A stretch of 52,746 nucleotides of DNA from an uncultured Oscillospiraceae bacterium (GTDB taxonomy: Bacteria; Bacillota; Clostridia; Oscillospirales; Oscillospiraceae). The stretch's first letter is position 1. Each line of letters opens with the position of its first letter. The stretch is taken from NCBI GenBank assembly GCA_948616425.1, contig CAPGBJ010000029.1, positions 1 to 52,746 of the forward strand. Direction: 5' to 3'. The notes beneath the pieces were generated by a model. It did no database searches, was not told the DNA's origin, and was given only the letters and a program-made list of their open reading frames with translations. This document shows, in pieces, positions 45,296 through 52,746 of this stretch. The translations under genes were made by a program, and so were the position numbers.

Positions 45296-45757
45296 ATGAA
45301 GACGGCAATCGTCTATGTGTCGGTCCACCATGGCAATACAAAAAAGGTGGTTCAGGCGATGGCAGCGGAGTTGTCTGCTGACTTGATTGACCTTGCGGTG
45401 GAGAAAGAGGCTGATTTGTCCGGCTATGAGTTGATTGGTTTTGCCTCTGGGGTGTTTTATAATGGGCTCCACGCGATTTTAAGGCAGTATTTGGAGAACC
45501 TCTGCTTGCCTGTCGGCCAAAGAGTCTTTCTGGTGGCGACCTGTGGTGTGGCCTATATGAATTACACTCGAGGGACAAAAAGGCTGCTGGAAAAGAAGGG
45601 AGCCCAATGTTTGGGCAGCTTCCAGTGCCGGGGCTTTGATACCTTTGGCCCGTTTGGAAAAATTGGCGGTATTGCCAAAGGGCGCCCCAACGAAAAGGAC
45701 CTGGAGCAGGCCCGAAATTTCGCAAAGAAAATACAGACACAGGTGAACGCGGTGTAG
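45296..45757 (+). CDS. Flavodoxin
   Basis: A 153-residue flavodoxin-fold protein. The FMN phosphate loop is VSVHHGNTKKV (8-18, Ser/His variant of the usual T-x-T-G-N-T), the second loop includes GFASGVFYNG (about 48-57), and the third CGVAYMNYTRGTK. The ATG 45296-45298 follows GAGGAGAGG. It probably serves as a low-potential electron carrier; partner unknown. It stands as a single gene. Confidence 0.88.
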   Translation: MKTAIVYVSVHHGNTKKVVQAMAAELSADLIDLAVEKEADLSGYELIGFASGVFYNGLHAILRQYLENLCLPVGQRVFLVATCGVAYMNYTRGTKRLLEKKGAQCLGSFQCRGFDTFGPFGKIGGIAKGRPNEKDLEQARNFAKKIQTQVNAV

Positions 45758-46101
45758 AGTGAATATCCCGTACGAGATAGGGTGCAGCTGTCGAGGAGAA
45801 CTACCGGCAGCTGCACAGCTGTTTGTACCGTGCTCTCCGGAGAAATGTGTACTCTCTTTTTCAATGGGGGTAGCCGGGTACTGTGTAAAAAACAGTTCGT
45901 CCCAACACATCAATTCGGGGGCTGCCTTTACAGGCGGCCCCCCTATAGATTGAACGTTGTTTTTGGGATCGGTTCCCAGTATTTGTAAAGATTACACCCC
46001 CAAATAGCTACAATAAACAATCGCGCAAGCCACAAAACGTCCAAATATATTGCCAATCAGAAGACAGTCTGCAAATGCAGATATGGGGTTATTTCAACAA
46101 A
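45758..46101. other. Intergenic stretch with one hairpin
   Basis: 344 bases between the flavodoxin gene and the convergent Cys-rich gene. It contains a GC-rich hairpin (45917-45942) and otherwise unusually AT-rich sequence from about 45960 on; no gene, promoter or known RNA was recognised. Confidence 0.4.
45917..45942. terminator. GC-rich hairpin between convergent genes
   Basis: A 10-bp stem with one G-U pair (45917-45926 with 45933-45942), loop TTTACA. No T tract; possible terminator of the flavodoxin gene although 160 bp away. Confidence 0.4.
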
Positions 46102-46383
46102 TTAGTGGGGGTCGCCCCAGTCAAGATCAAAACCATCAAGCTGTTTCCATTGAAACATTGCTTTAAAATCCTTAAAACAAGTTTCACAAATACAGCATGA
46201 TAGATCAACGGGGAGAAACCAATACTGATATGCGCAATTTTGTACTGGTTCGAGACAAAATACACAATGCTTTAAATATGGCGCATTTCTGTGTATCTCC
46301 TCTCCGTCAGTTGGATTGATGTAGGCCATCTTGAGGTGTGTGGCACGACTGTGAAGCAGCCGCCAGTCATTTTTTTCAATCAT
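46102..46383 (-). CDS. Small Cys-rich (zinc-ribbon-like) protein of unknown function
   Basis: A 93-residue protein with two CXXC pairs (Cys40/Cys43 and Cys66/Cys69) plus Cys50, Cys63 and Cys64, suggesting a zinc ribbon. The acidic aromatic end (WKQLDGFDLDWGDPH) recalls small immunity-type proteins, but I cannot name a family. The start ATG 46381-46383 has GAGGAAAA behind a short leader. The gene and the 300 bp after it are clearly more AT-rich than the surroundings, suggesting recent acquisition. Confidence 0.6.
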   Translation of the reverse strand: MIEKNDWRLLHSRATHLKMAYINPTDGEEIHRNAPYLKHCVFCLEPVQNCAYQYWFLPVDLSCCICETCFKDFKAMFQWKQLDGFDLDWGDPH

Positions 46384-46516
46384 ATAGTTTTCCTCAATCC
46401 TGATGATCAGATGGATACGGCATGGTACTGCCGTTGGATTGACCCGCCTTTGTGGAAATTGCCGAAGCTGTGGATGGGCAACACATTTCTTGAACGGGGA
46501 CCTTTTGATCCAGGAC

Positions 46517-46545
46517 TTGCAAACATCCTAAAAAGGTGATATAAT
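46517..46545 (+). promoter_or_regulatory. Promoter of yebC
   Basis: TTGCAA (46517-46522), 17-base spacer, perfect TATAAT (46540-46545) with extended TGA. Confidence 0.8.
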
Positions 46546-46580
46546 TTTTCCGCTTATTACACAAGAAGGGAAAGATTTTC

Positions 46581-47309
46581 ATGTCCGGACATTCCAAGTG
46601 GCACAATATACAAAAGACCAAAGGGGCGGCGGATGCCAAACGTTCCCAAATTTTCACCAAAATCGCCCGTGAAATGATTGTGGCGGTTAAGACCGGGGGC
46701 AGCGGTGACCCGGCAAATAATTCCCGCTTGGCCACGGTGATTGCCAAGGCCAAGGCGGCCAACATGCCCAACGACAATATCAAGCGCACAATCGACAAGG
46801 CGTTGGGTTCCGGCAATACCGACAGTTTTGAAAATGTGGTCTATGAGGGCTACGGCCCCAACGGTGTGGCGGTTATTGTCGAGGCCCTTACTGATAATCG
46901 TCAGCGCACCGCCCCTGAAGTGCGCCATCTTTTGGACAAGTACGGCAAGGGGCTGGGGGCCACAGGCTGCGTATCTTGGTCCTTCGATAAGAAGGGCGTG
47001 ATCGTCATTGAGTCAGAAGACCTGGATGAGGATACCGTGATGATGGACGCTCTGGAGGCTGGTGCTGACGATATGCAGGCCGACGGCGAGGTGTTTGAAG
47101 TGTACACCGACCCCGATGCCTTTGCCGCTGTCACAGAGGCGCTTGAGGCTAAGGGGTATACCTTCTTGGAGGCCGGTGTGCAGATGGTACCTCAGAATTA
47201 TGTTACCCTCACCGATGAAACCGACATCAAGAATATGGAAAAGCTCATTGACCTGCTGGAGGAGAACGACGACGTTCAAAACGTTTATCACAACTGGGAT
47301 CAGGGTTAA
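46581..47309 (+). CDS. yebC: YebC/PmpR family transcription/translation regulator
   Basis: A 242-residue member of the YebC/PmpR/TACO1 family with the diagnostic start MSGHSKWHNIQKTKGAADAK and the segments NMPNDNIKRTIDKALG and YEGYGPNGVAVIVEALTDN. Family members were described as transcription regulators and, more recently, as factors that help ribosomes through proline-rich stretches. Full length with no odd residues. It stands alone with a strong promoter and a downstream terminator; ruvC-ruvA, its frequent neighbours, are 4 kb away. Confidence 0.97.
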   Translation: MSGHSKWHNIQKTKGAADAKRSQIFTKIAREMIVAVKTGGSGDPANNSRLATVIAKAKAANMPNDNIKRTIDKALGSGNTDSFENVVYEGYGPNGVAVIVEALTDNRQRTAPEVRHLLDKYGKGLGATGCVSWSFDKKGVIVIESEDLDEDTVMMDALEAGADDMQADGEVFEVYTDPDAFAAVTEALEAKGYTFLEAGVQMVPQNYVTLTDETDIKNMEKLIDLLEENDDVQNVYHNWDQG

Positions 47310-47397
47310 GCAGGTTTTGGGGGAGCCGCAGTATAAAGGGACGAACTGACAACTATATGCTGCCCCTTGTCAATTGGCGGCGCTATCAATGGACAGT

Positions 47398-47462
47398 AAG
47401 AGATTGAGATGGAACAATGTACCCAGCTGGTTTGGGGATTGGACCAAGCTCAATCTCTTTTT
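47398..47462 (+). terminator. Long stem-loop terminator after yebC
   Basis: An 11-12 bp stem (47398-47408 with 47449-47459) closing a 40-base loop, with Ts continuing to 47462. Either a terminator or a small structured RNA. The rest of 47310-47604 shows no gene. Confidence 0.55.
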
Positions 47463-47604
47463 ATGTGATCCACTTGTTTTTTGACCCTCTCCCCAACAGG
47501 GGGCAGGAGTTTTCAGGCCAATTGATGCCAGGGGCACAGATGGAAACTGGGAGTTTATTTTGTGGGGAGAGATTTCAGACAGTGTCTCGTTGCGCCTATG
47601 TGGG

Positions 47605-49005
47605 TTATGGATGCTGACCCTCGGTAGCTAGGTAGGCGGGACCGCTGTTTTGCACTTTGGAGAAGGCGCGCCTTCGAACCACCAACATGAGGAAAAGGAA
47701 GTGAAATAGGCCGGTGATGGTCCAAGTGACAGGGTAAGATATGTATAGACAGGAGGGGGTGGGGTAGAGGGGAAATACGGCGGCGACCCAGAGCAGCCGC
47801 AGGCCGCAGGCGCCAACGATGGAAGTGATCATGGGTATCACCGAACTGCCCAGCCCGCGCAGTACCCCTACCAGCGTGTCCATAATACCGCAGATGAAGT
47901 AGGGACAACAGATAATAGACATTCGGATCAGTGCCTGCCGGACCACATCAGGATCATCGGGCGCATAGATGCTGGCCAGCGGAGTACCGAAGAGATAGGC
48001 CAGATTGCCCAGGACTAACCCGGTGAGGACGGAGAAAGCGACACACTGTCGGGCTACTGTGTCCACCCGGCTGCATTTAGCAGCTCCGTAGTTTTGGCCC
48101 ACGAAGGTGATGGCCGCTTGATAGAAAGCGTTCATACCGGTGTAGACGAAGCTCTCGATATTGGCGGAGGCGGCGGAACCGGCCACCAGTACCGCGTCAT
48201 CGAAGGAGTTGAGAGAGGATTGGATGACCACATTAGACAGGGAGAACACCATGCCCTGGAATCCAGCGGGCAATCCTACCTGAAGGATGCGTTTGACCAC
48301 GTTCCACTTCAGCCCCAGCTTTTTGAGGTCCATTTGAAGGGGGCCCTGTTCCATGACGAGACAGCGCAGCACCAGGATAGCGGAGATGTACTGGGAAATG
48401 ATTGTGGCCAGGGCCACGCCGGCGACGTCCATTTGCAGGCTGATGACAAAAAATAAATTCAGGAGAACATTGACCGCGCCGGCAAAGGTGAGATAGTAAA
48501 GCGGACGCTGGGTGTCTCCCTGGGCCCGAAGGATCGCTGCCCCAAAGTTGTAGACCAGGTTGGCAGGCATTCCTAGAAAGTAGATGCGCAGATAGACGGT
48601 AGCGAGGTCGATGACATCAGTGGGAGAGGACATCCACTCCAGCAGCTGACGGACCATCACTATGCCGAAGACCATCATAGCTACGCCGCTGGCCAAAGCC
48701 AAAGTGATGGCGGTGTGGATACTGTGGCTCACATTGTCGTGTCTGCCTGCCCCCAGATCTCGAGCTACCACTACATTGGTGCCCACTGACAGCCCTATGA
48801 AGAGATTGATCATCAGGTTGATCAGCGAGGTGTTGGAACCTACCGCGGCCAAAGCCTCTTTCCCCGCAAAGCGACCTACCACTACCACATCCGCCGCATT
48901 GAACAGCAGCTGCAGCAGGCTGGAGGCCATCAGAGGTAGGGCAAACAGAAGGATTTTATCGGCCAGGGACCCGTTGCACATATCAATACTATGGTTTCTT
49001 TTCAC
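47605..49005 (-). CDS. MATE family efflux transporter
   Basis: A 466-residue multidrug/toxin exporter with about 12 membrane segments. MATE features: DKILLFALPLMASSLLQLLF near the start, NAADVVVVGRFAGKEALAAVGS, and the repeated half with MNAFYQAAITFVGQNYGA. Sodium- or proton-driven export of cationic compounds is the family role. The start is set at GTG 49003-49005 (with AAGGGG upstream), since the frame further up overlaps the nitroreductase stop and carries no plausible start. It follows the nitroreductase by about 50 bp and is likely co-transcribed with it. Confidence 0.9.
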   Translation of the reverse strand: MKRNHSIDMCNGSLADKILLFALPLMASSLLQLLFNAADVVVVGRFAGKEALAAVGSNTSLINLMINLFIGLSVGTNVVVARDLGAGRHDNVSHSIHTAITLALASGVAMMVFGIVMVRQLLEWMSSPTDVIDLATVYLRIYFLGMPANLVYNFGAAILRAQGDTQRPLYYLTFAGAVNVLLNLFFVISLQMDVAGVALATIISQYISAILVLRCLVMEQGPLQMDLKKLGLKWNVVKRILQVGLPAGFQGMVFSLSNVVIQSSLNSFDDAVLVAGSAASANIESFVYTGMNAFYQAAITFVGQNYGAAKCSRVDTVARQCVAFSVLTGLVLGNLAYLFGTPLASIYAPDDPDVVRQALIRMSIICCPYFICGIMDTLVGVLRGLGSSVIPMITSIVGACGLRLLWVAAVFPLYPTPSCLYISYPVTWTITGLFHFLFLMLVVRRRAFSKVQNSGPAYLATEGQHP

Positions 49006-49054
49006 AATTGCTGATTCCCCTTTGGAAGAAGCTTCCACTTGCCGGAGAGGGCAC

Positions 49055-49597
49055 TCACCGGTAGGTGAGCAGCGTCTCCAAATCCTTTCGTCTGGGGGCT
49101 GCGGGCTGATCGGCAGGGTGCCCCAGGGCAATCAGAGCCATCAACTCCTGATCTGGAGGAATATCCAGGTAGTCCTGCAGTCCAGCCCGATCAAATACAC
49201 CCATAATGACGGTAGACAGCCCCAGGTCGTGGGCGGCCAGGCAGAGAGTCTGAGCGGCGATGCCACAGTCATAATACTGCCATCCGTCCTCCCGGTCGGT
49301 GGTAAAGGAGCCGTCCCGCTCATAGCCGCAGCGATTTTTGACAAAGGTCTGGGCGATGAGGACAGGACAAGAGTGGATAATAGCAGGGTTGTTGGAGCCG
49401 GGGAGACAGAATTTTTCTATAATATCTGCCTTGGTTTGGTCGTCTTCAATGGCGAGATAACGGCTGATCTGGGTGTTTTTCCAGCTGGGGGCGTAGGCAG
49501 CCAGAGATATGATGGTTTCAATCTCCTGATGGCTGACCGGCTCCGCGGTAAATCTGCGCACACTGCGCCGGGTGAGAATGCAGCTCTGGGTGTCCAT
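49055..49597 (-). CDS. Nitroreductase family protein
   Basis: A 180-residue FMN-dependent nitroreductase-fold protein: SCILTRRSVRRFTAEPVS at the start (FMN phosphate site), AAYAPSWKNTQISRY, and YYDCGIAAQTLCLAAHDLGL followed by STVIMGVFD. It probably reduces nitro compounds, quinones or flavins. With the MATE exporter downstream it forms a plausible detoxification pair. The leader carries a strong hairpin (49629-49651). Confidence 0.9.
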   Translation of the reverse strand: MDTQSCILTRRSVRRFTAEPVSHQEIETIISLAAYAPSWKNTQISRYLAIEDDQTKADIIEKFCLPGSNNPAIIHSCPVLIAQTFVKNRCGYERDGSFTTDREDGWQYYDCGIAAQTLCLAAHDLGLSTVIMGVFDRAGLQDYLDIPPDQELMALIALGHPADQPAAPRRKDLETLLTYR

Positions 49598-49628
49598 AAC
49601 AATTCCTCCGAAAATGTTGCGTTTTTTA

Positions 49629-49651
49629 GGGGCGGCCTCTTGGGCCGCCCC
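49629..49651 (-). promoter_or_regulatory. GC-rich hairpin in the nitroreductase leader
   Basis: A perfect 9-bp stem (49629-49637 with 49643-49651) with a 5-base loop lies between the predicted transcription start (about 49665) and the nitroreductase start codon. On the coding strand a run of A follows, not T, so it is not a normal terminator there. Confidence 0.5.
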
Positions 49652-49671
49652 TTCGCAAATTGAATATCGCT

Positions 49672-49700
49672 ATGTTATCCCAAACCCGTCAGGTTGTCAA
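49672..49700 (-). promoter_or_regulatory. Promoter of the nitroreductase-MATE unit
   Basis: Minus strand perfect TTGACA (complement of 49695-49700), 17-base spacer, TAACAT (complement of 49672-49677). Confidence 0.75.
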
Positions 49701-49786
49701 GCCTGAGGATCAAAACATGTGGCACGGATACTGACATTCTCTTCGCAGGATGGGGGAACGGTGAGGACCTTCTGCTCCAGCAGGCC

Positions 49787-50716
49787 TTAGAAGGTGGGTT
49801 CTGGGATGGGCTCCGCCCAGGGTTCATCGGCAATCAGGTCATCATCCGGGACGGTGGCTCCGCCAGGTATGACGTCGTGGGAGACCGGGGTCTCTACGCT
49901 GTCTGTGCTGACCGGCGCTTCGCCCCCCAGATCAAAGCTGACCCGCTGACCCGCCTTGACCAGAATGGCGTCGTCCTCCGGGTCCAGATCTGCCAGGACG
50001 GAAAGGATGTGGTCGCTGATTTCGGTAAGGGTCAACTGGATCTGGTTGCGTTCTTCGTCGATGCCCCAGCCAGCCATGATCTCGCCGCACTTGGGATCGG
50101 TCTCGGGTAGTTCATTGAGCCGGTCCATCAGTCCCTTGAGGTGGGCCAGAGAGTACTTTGCACTGTCAAAAACCACCGGGCCGTTATCCACCCAATCCAG
50201 CACTTGCAGTTCCAGGGATTTGTCTCCTGGGTCCTTGCTGCTGACCAGCAGGACCGTCATATAGCCGGAATCGTTTAGATAAGCGCCGCCGTACCAATCA
50301 GGAAGTTCGCCGCTAAAATGGGCCATCAGTTTTTGGTAGGCGTGGACGGCTTCCCCCTGGGCGGTATCCCCCTCCGTATAAGTTTCGTTGGGCAGGTCTC
50401 CGGTGTTGGGGACAGTGGGATGGTAGCCGCCAACGCCGCTGCCCCTGTCGCTGGTGGCAGTGTTCTCCTTGACGTAGTCGGTGGCGCCATCCAGCATCAC
50501 ATAGCTGTGGAGGGGGGATTGTGTCATTTCTTGCATGGTCTGAAAGGCGGGGTAGGCGCACAGTATCAGGGCTGCACAGGCGGCGGCAGCCCCATACTTG
50601 ATCCAGGGGGCGCCCCGCTTTTTGGGGAGCTGGGCCAGTTTTTCCCTCAGAGCTGCCCGAACTTGGGGAGAGGGGGTCATCTGCTGCTGCATAGAATCAA
50701 ATAATTCCTTATTCAT
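49787..50716 (-). CDS. Putative anti-sigma factor (membrane protein)
   Basis: A 309-residue protein encoded directly after an ECF sigma factor. A short cytoplasmic N-terminal part (1-38) is followed by one membrane helix (about 40-58) and a large extracellular domain rich in Asp, Glu and Pro, ending IPEPTF. Start ATG 50714-50716 overlaps the sigma factor stop (ATGA), so both are coupled. By context and topology it is the anti-sigma partner that holds the sigma factor at the membrane. The outer domain matches no family I know. Confidence 0.75.
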   Translation of the reverse strand: MNKELFDSMQQQMTPSPQVRAALREKLAQLPKKRGAPWIKYGAAAACAALILCAYPAFQTMQEMTQSPLHSYVMLDGATDYVKENTATSDRGSGVGGYHPTVPNTGDLPNETYTEGDTAQGEAVHAYQKLMAHFSGELPDWYGGAYLNDSGYMTVLLVSSKDPGDKSLELQVLDWVDNGPVVFDSAKYSLAHLKGLMDRLNELPETDPKCGEIMAGWGIDEERNQIQLTLTEISDHILSVLADLDPEDDAILVKAGQRVSFDLGGEAPVSTDSVETPVSHDVIPGGATVPDDDLIADEPWAEPIPEPTF

Positions 50717-51213
50717 CAAAAATATTCTCCTTTCAGCCTTTCTCGGAGTTGTTCCCGACCCCTGGTCAGCCGCATTCGGACGGCGCCCGGGCGGATGGCC
50801 AGCGCCTTGGCGATCTCCTGGGTGGACAACTCCTGGAAATAGAACAGATAGATGGGCAGGCGGTAGCCCTCGGCCAACTCCTGCAGGGCATCCCACACTC
50901 GATTCTCCCCGGGTGTCTGGAAGAGAAACGGAGTGTCCTCCTGATCCGACAGGGGGACCGTCTTCCGCCTCCAGGTAGAGGCGGTCACCCGCCTGGACTG
51001 ATTGACTGTGGTGCGCAGCAGCCAGGCTTTTCGGTGTTCTTCATCCCGGAAGATTTTCTCCGATTGAAAATAGGCTAGGAATACCTCTTGCAATATGTCG
51101 TCGGCGTCGGCCCGACTGCCCGTCCGGGCCAGGGCCAGCCCGTACACCATATTCTGATAACGGTCTATGATCGCGTCCATCTCACCGCCCGCGCGCAGCG
51201 GCAGAGCTTCCAT
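50716..51213 (-). CDS. ECF-type RNA polymerase sigma factor
   Basis: A 165-residue extracytoplasmic-function sigma factor. Region 2 runs from IIDRYQNMVYGLALARTGSR to DILQEVFLAYFQ (about 15-52), and region 4 has LPIYLFYFQELSTQEIAKAL followed by AIRPGAVRMRLTRGREQL. Start ATG 51211-51213 is behind AAGGAGG; a TTG two codons earlier is less likely. It is coupled to the anti-sigma gene and divergent from ruvC. Confidence 0.92.
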   Translation of the reverse strand: MEALPLRAGGEMDAIIDRYQNMVYGLALARTGSRADADDILQEVFLAYFQSEKIFRDEEHRKAWLLRTTVNQSRRVTASTWRRKTVPLSDQEDTPFLFQTPGENRVWDALQELAEGYRLPIYLFYFQELSTQEIAKALAIRPGAVRMRLTRGREQLRERLKGEYF

Positions 51214-51233
51214 ATGCAAAACCTCCTTTCATC

Positions 51234-51265
51234 TATGACTCAAAGAAGTGGGGGGAATTGTCACA
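51234..51265 (-). promoter_or_regulatory. Possible ECF-type autoregulatory promoter
   Basis: Minus strand TGTGACA (complement of 51259-51265), 18-base gap, AGTCATA (complement of 51234-51240). It vaguely resembles ECF promoters (TGTAACA / CGTC). Weak evidence. Confidence 0.25.
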
Positions 51266-51284
51266 GAGTGTTGAAAATTTTTCT

Positions 51285-51313
51285 TTCCCATTCTACCATT
51301 CCTGTGCTATAAT
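51285..51313 (+). promoter_or_regulatory. Promoter of ruvC
   Basis: Perfect TATAAT (51308-51313) with extended TGC; the -35 (TTCCCA, 51285-51290) is poor, as is common with extended -10 promoters. Confidence 0.6.
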
Positions 51314-51346
51314 TATCATGTAATATTGTGGGTAGAGGAGAAACAT

Positions 51347-51868
51347 ATGGTTATTCTGGGTATCGACCCGGGGGTAGCCACCATCGGCTTTGGGGTTATC
51401 CAGGCGGACCGGCAGAAAAATGCCCTCCTGCGTTACGGTGTGATTACCACCCCGCCAGGCATCCCCCTTTCCCATCGTCTCCTCCAGATTGCCAACGATA
51501 TGGAGGAGTTGATCCACACGTTCCACCCCGATGAAATGGCGGTGGAAGAGCTGTTCTTCACCAAGAATATCACCACCGGCATTTCGGTGGCCCACGGCCG
51601 AGGGGTGATTCTGCTGGCGGCCGAAAGGCTGGGGGTGCCGATCTTTGAGTATACCCCTATGCAGGTAAAGCAGGCTGTGGCGGGCTATGGCGGGGCGGAC
51701 AAGCGGCAGGTGATGCTGATGACTCAGCGGCTGCTGAATATGCGGGAAATCCCCCGCCCCGACGATGCCGCCGACGCCCTGGCGATTGCTATCTGTCATG
51801 CCCGGTCGGCCACCAGTCTGCTGAATACGGAGCGGATCTTTGACCCGGGAAAATATGATACAAGATGA
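51347..51868 (+). CDS. ruvC: Holliday junction endodeoxyribonuclease RuvC
   Basis: The 173-residue resolvase that cuts Holliday junctions after branch migration by RuvAB. RNase H-like fold with acidic residues Asp7 (LGIDPG), Glu67 (MAVEELFF) and the C-terminal PDDAADALAIAICH. ATG 51347-51349 follows GAGGAG; the frame before it has no better start. It is followed after 144 bp by ruvA on the same strand. Confidence 0.97.
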   Translation: MVILGIDPGVATIGFGVIQADRQKNALLRYGVITTPPGIPLSHRLLQIANDMEELIHTFHPDEMAVEELFFTKNITTGISVAHGRGVILLAAERLGVPIFEYTPMQVKQAVAGYGGADKRQVMLMTQRLLNMREIPRPDDAADALAIAICHARSATSLLNTERIFDPGKYDTR

Positions 51869-52012
51869 CGGGCTTGTGTGGAGGGGCGGATATTGCGCGC
51901 CCGCGGACCGATGTGGAAGATGGATTGCATGGGGCGGGCGCCGACCCTGGCGGACCGTTCCACAACATAAACGGCGTGCTCATTGGTCACGCCCTGCAAG
52001 GAGGAACCTGAA

Positions 52013-52621
52013 TTGTTTTACTATCTCGACGGTATTGTGGCTCACGTCGAACCCTTCCTGGCTGTGATAGACTGCAGCGGCGTGGGCTATGCCTGCCGCA
52101 CCACCAGTTACACCCTGTCTGCCTTGAAGAAGGGGGAGAAGGGCAAGCTGTTTACCCACTTGAATGTCCGGGAGGACGCTGTGGAACTGTACGGCTTTGC
52201 CACAGCGGAGGAACTGAGGCTGTTTCAGCAGCTGATCTCTGTGTCTGGCGTGGGCCCCAAGGCGGCGCTGTCCATTCTGTCGGCCAGCACTCCGGCCAAC
52301 CTGGCGTTGAGTATCATCACTGGGGACGAGAGGGCTCTCACCTGTGCCCAAGGGATCGGTAAGAAAATTGCCCAGCGGGTGATTCTGGAACTGAAGGACA
52401 AGCTGGCCAAGGGCCAGACCGTCAACGCGGCGGGAGAGACCTACGCCGGCACAGGGGTTACCGTCATCCCGGAGAATAAGCTGTCTGAGGCCACCGCAGC
52501 CCTGGCTGTGCTGGGCTACTCCCAAGGGGAGATCAACCAGGCCCTTCGAGGCGTCGATCTGGATGGGCTGAGTTTGGAACAGATCATCAAACAGGCGTTG
52601 AAGAAAATGGTAAAAGGGTGA
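52013..52621 (+). CDS. ruvA: Holliday junction branch migration protein RuvA
   Basis: The 202-residue DNA-binding subunit of the branch migration complex: N-terminal OB fold (YYLDGIVAHVEP...), two helix-hairpin-helix motifs (LISVSGVGPKAALSIL and CAQGIGKKIAQRVILELKDK) and a C-terminal RuvB-binding domain (about 150-202). The start is TTG 52013-52015, eight bases after AAGGAGG; no ATG is available. ruvB would be expected next but a different gene follows. Confidence 0.96.
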   Translation: MFYYLDGIVAHVEPFLAVIDCSGVGYACRTTSYTLSALKKGEKGKLFTHLNVREDAVELYGFATAEELRLFQQLISVSGVGPKAALSILSASTPANLALSIITGDERALTCAQGIGKKIAQRVILELKDKLAKGQTVNAAGETYAGTGVTVIPENKLSEATAALAVLGYSQGEINQALRGVDLDGLSLEQIIKQALKKMVKG

Positions 52622-52634
52622 GGAGGAATGCCGT

Positions 52635-52746
52635 ATGAGCGAACTGGAAAAAATGACCGAAAAGAAAAATCAGGAGGAACTGCCAGAGCCGGTGGGCTGG
52701 GATGCCATTACTGCCGCCTTTGACAAGCTGTACCCAGGTCAGGACA
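52635..52746 (+). CDS. Suppressor-of-fused (SUFU) domain protein, N-terminal part
   Basis: Only the first 37 residues are in the window. After a charged start, the string GWDAITAAFDKLYPGQ is the typical beginning of bacterial SUFU-domain proteins. ATG 52635 has AGGAGG upstream; an ATG at 52628 is in another frame and gives no familiar protein. It starts 13 bp after ruvA. Bacterial SUFU proteins are often immunity-like or of unknown role. Confidence 0.7.
   Translation, partial: MSELEKMTEKKNQEELPEPVGWDAITAAFDKLYPGQD

Noticed and set aside
50717..50896. N-terminal extension of the anti-sigma factor
   Set aside because: It overlaps the sigma factor gene in another frame; ATG 50716 with ATGA overlap is the usual coupled arrangement.

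Overview
The window is chromosomal DNA from a Gram-positive, endospore-forming, anaerobic Clostridia. The gene complement and the moderately high GC content suggest an Oscillospiraceae-type gut bacterium in the Intestinimonas/Flavonifractor neighbourhood. This placement is an inference from spoVT, the Fe-S L-serine dehydratase, an EFR1 flavodoxin-ferredoxin, the split rpoBC locus and fructoselysine-type catabolic genes; no rRNA or tRNA gene was seen.

Layout. 1-742 is the 5' part of a YitT-family membrane protein (minus). 832-8990 (minus) holds a divergent type IIA topoisomerase pair whose B subunit (7008-8990) and A subunit (832-3075) are separated by sdaAB-sdaAA and a large secreted repeat protein. 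9159-10667 (plus) has four small unknown genes, including a shortened XRE-like protein coupled to a zinc-ribbon protein.

11009-23989 (plus) is the most notable region: one long operon with a strong promoter and a terminator. It encodes a dipeptide/oligopeptide-type ABC transporter (two permeases, lipoprotein, two ATPases), an AbgB-like M20 amidohydrolase, a fructoselysine-6-kinase-like sugar kinase, both subunits of an ATP-dependent hydantoinase/5-oxoprolinase, and an SIS-domain deglycase of the FrlB/FraB type. A HutC/GntR regulator follows from its own promoter (24160-24885). Together they look like uptake and dismantling of a glycated (Amadori) amino-acid or peptide compound: import, amide or lactam opening, phosphorylation of the sugar, then deglycation to glucose 6-phosphate and the amine.

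25044-31761 (minus) holds a flavodoxin-ferredoxin protein, a PatB-type C-S lyase/aminotransferase, an M20 amidohydrolase, a YfcC-family carboxylate/amino-acid carrier, a gamma-glutamyl-GABA-hydrolase-like amidotransferase and a MarR regulator. Two copies of a 162-bp MITE-like element in opposite orientation (28755-28916 and 31975-32136), each between TA dinucleotides, bracket the yfcC-puuD-marR segment. spoVT follows, with a sigma-G-like promoter just beyond the second copy.

33059-41782 (minus) holds a DUF2971 protein and rpoC-rpoB. rpoB has a long leader and no rplJL in front of it; a candidate ~98-nt RNA with its own promoter and terminator runs antisense to the start of that leader. 42210-45757 (plus) carries a small unknown protein, an SH3-NlpC/P60 wall hydrolase, a DegV protein, an HD-domain protein and a flavodoxin. 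46102-52746 has a small Cys-rich protein, yebC, a MATE exporter with a nitroreductase, an ECF sigma/anti-sigma pair, ruvC, ruvA and, where ruvB might be expected, the start of a SUFU-domain protein.
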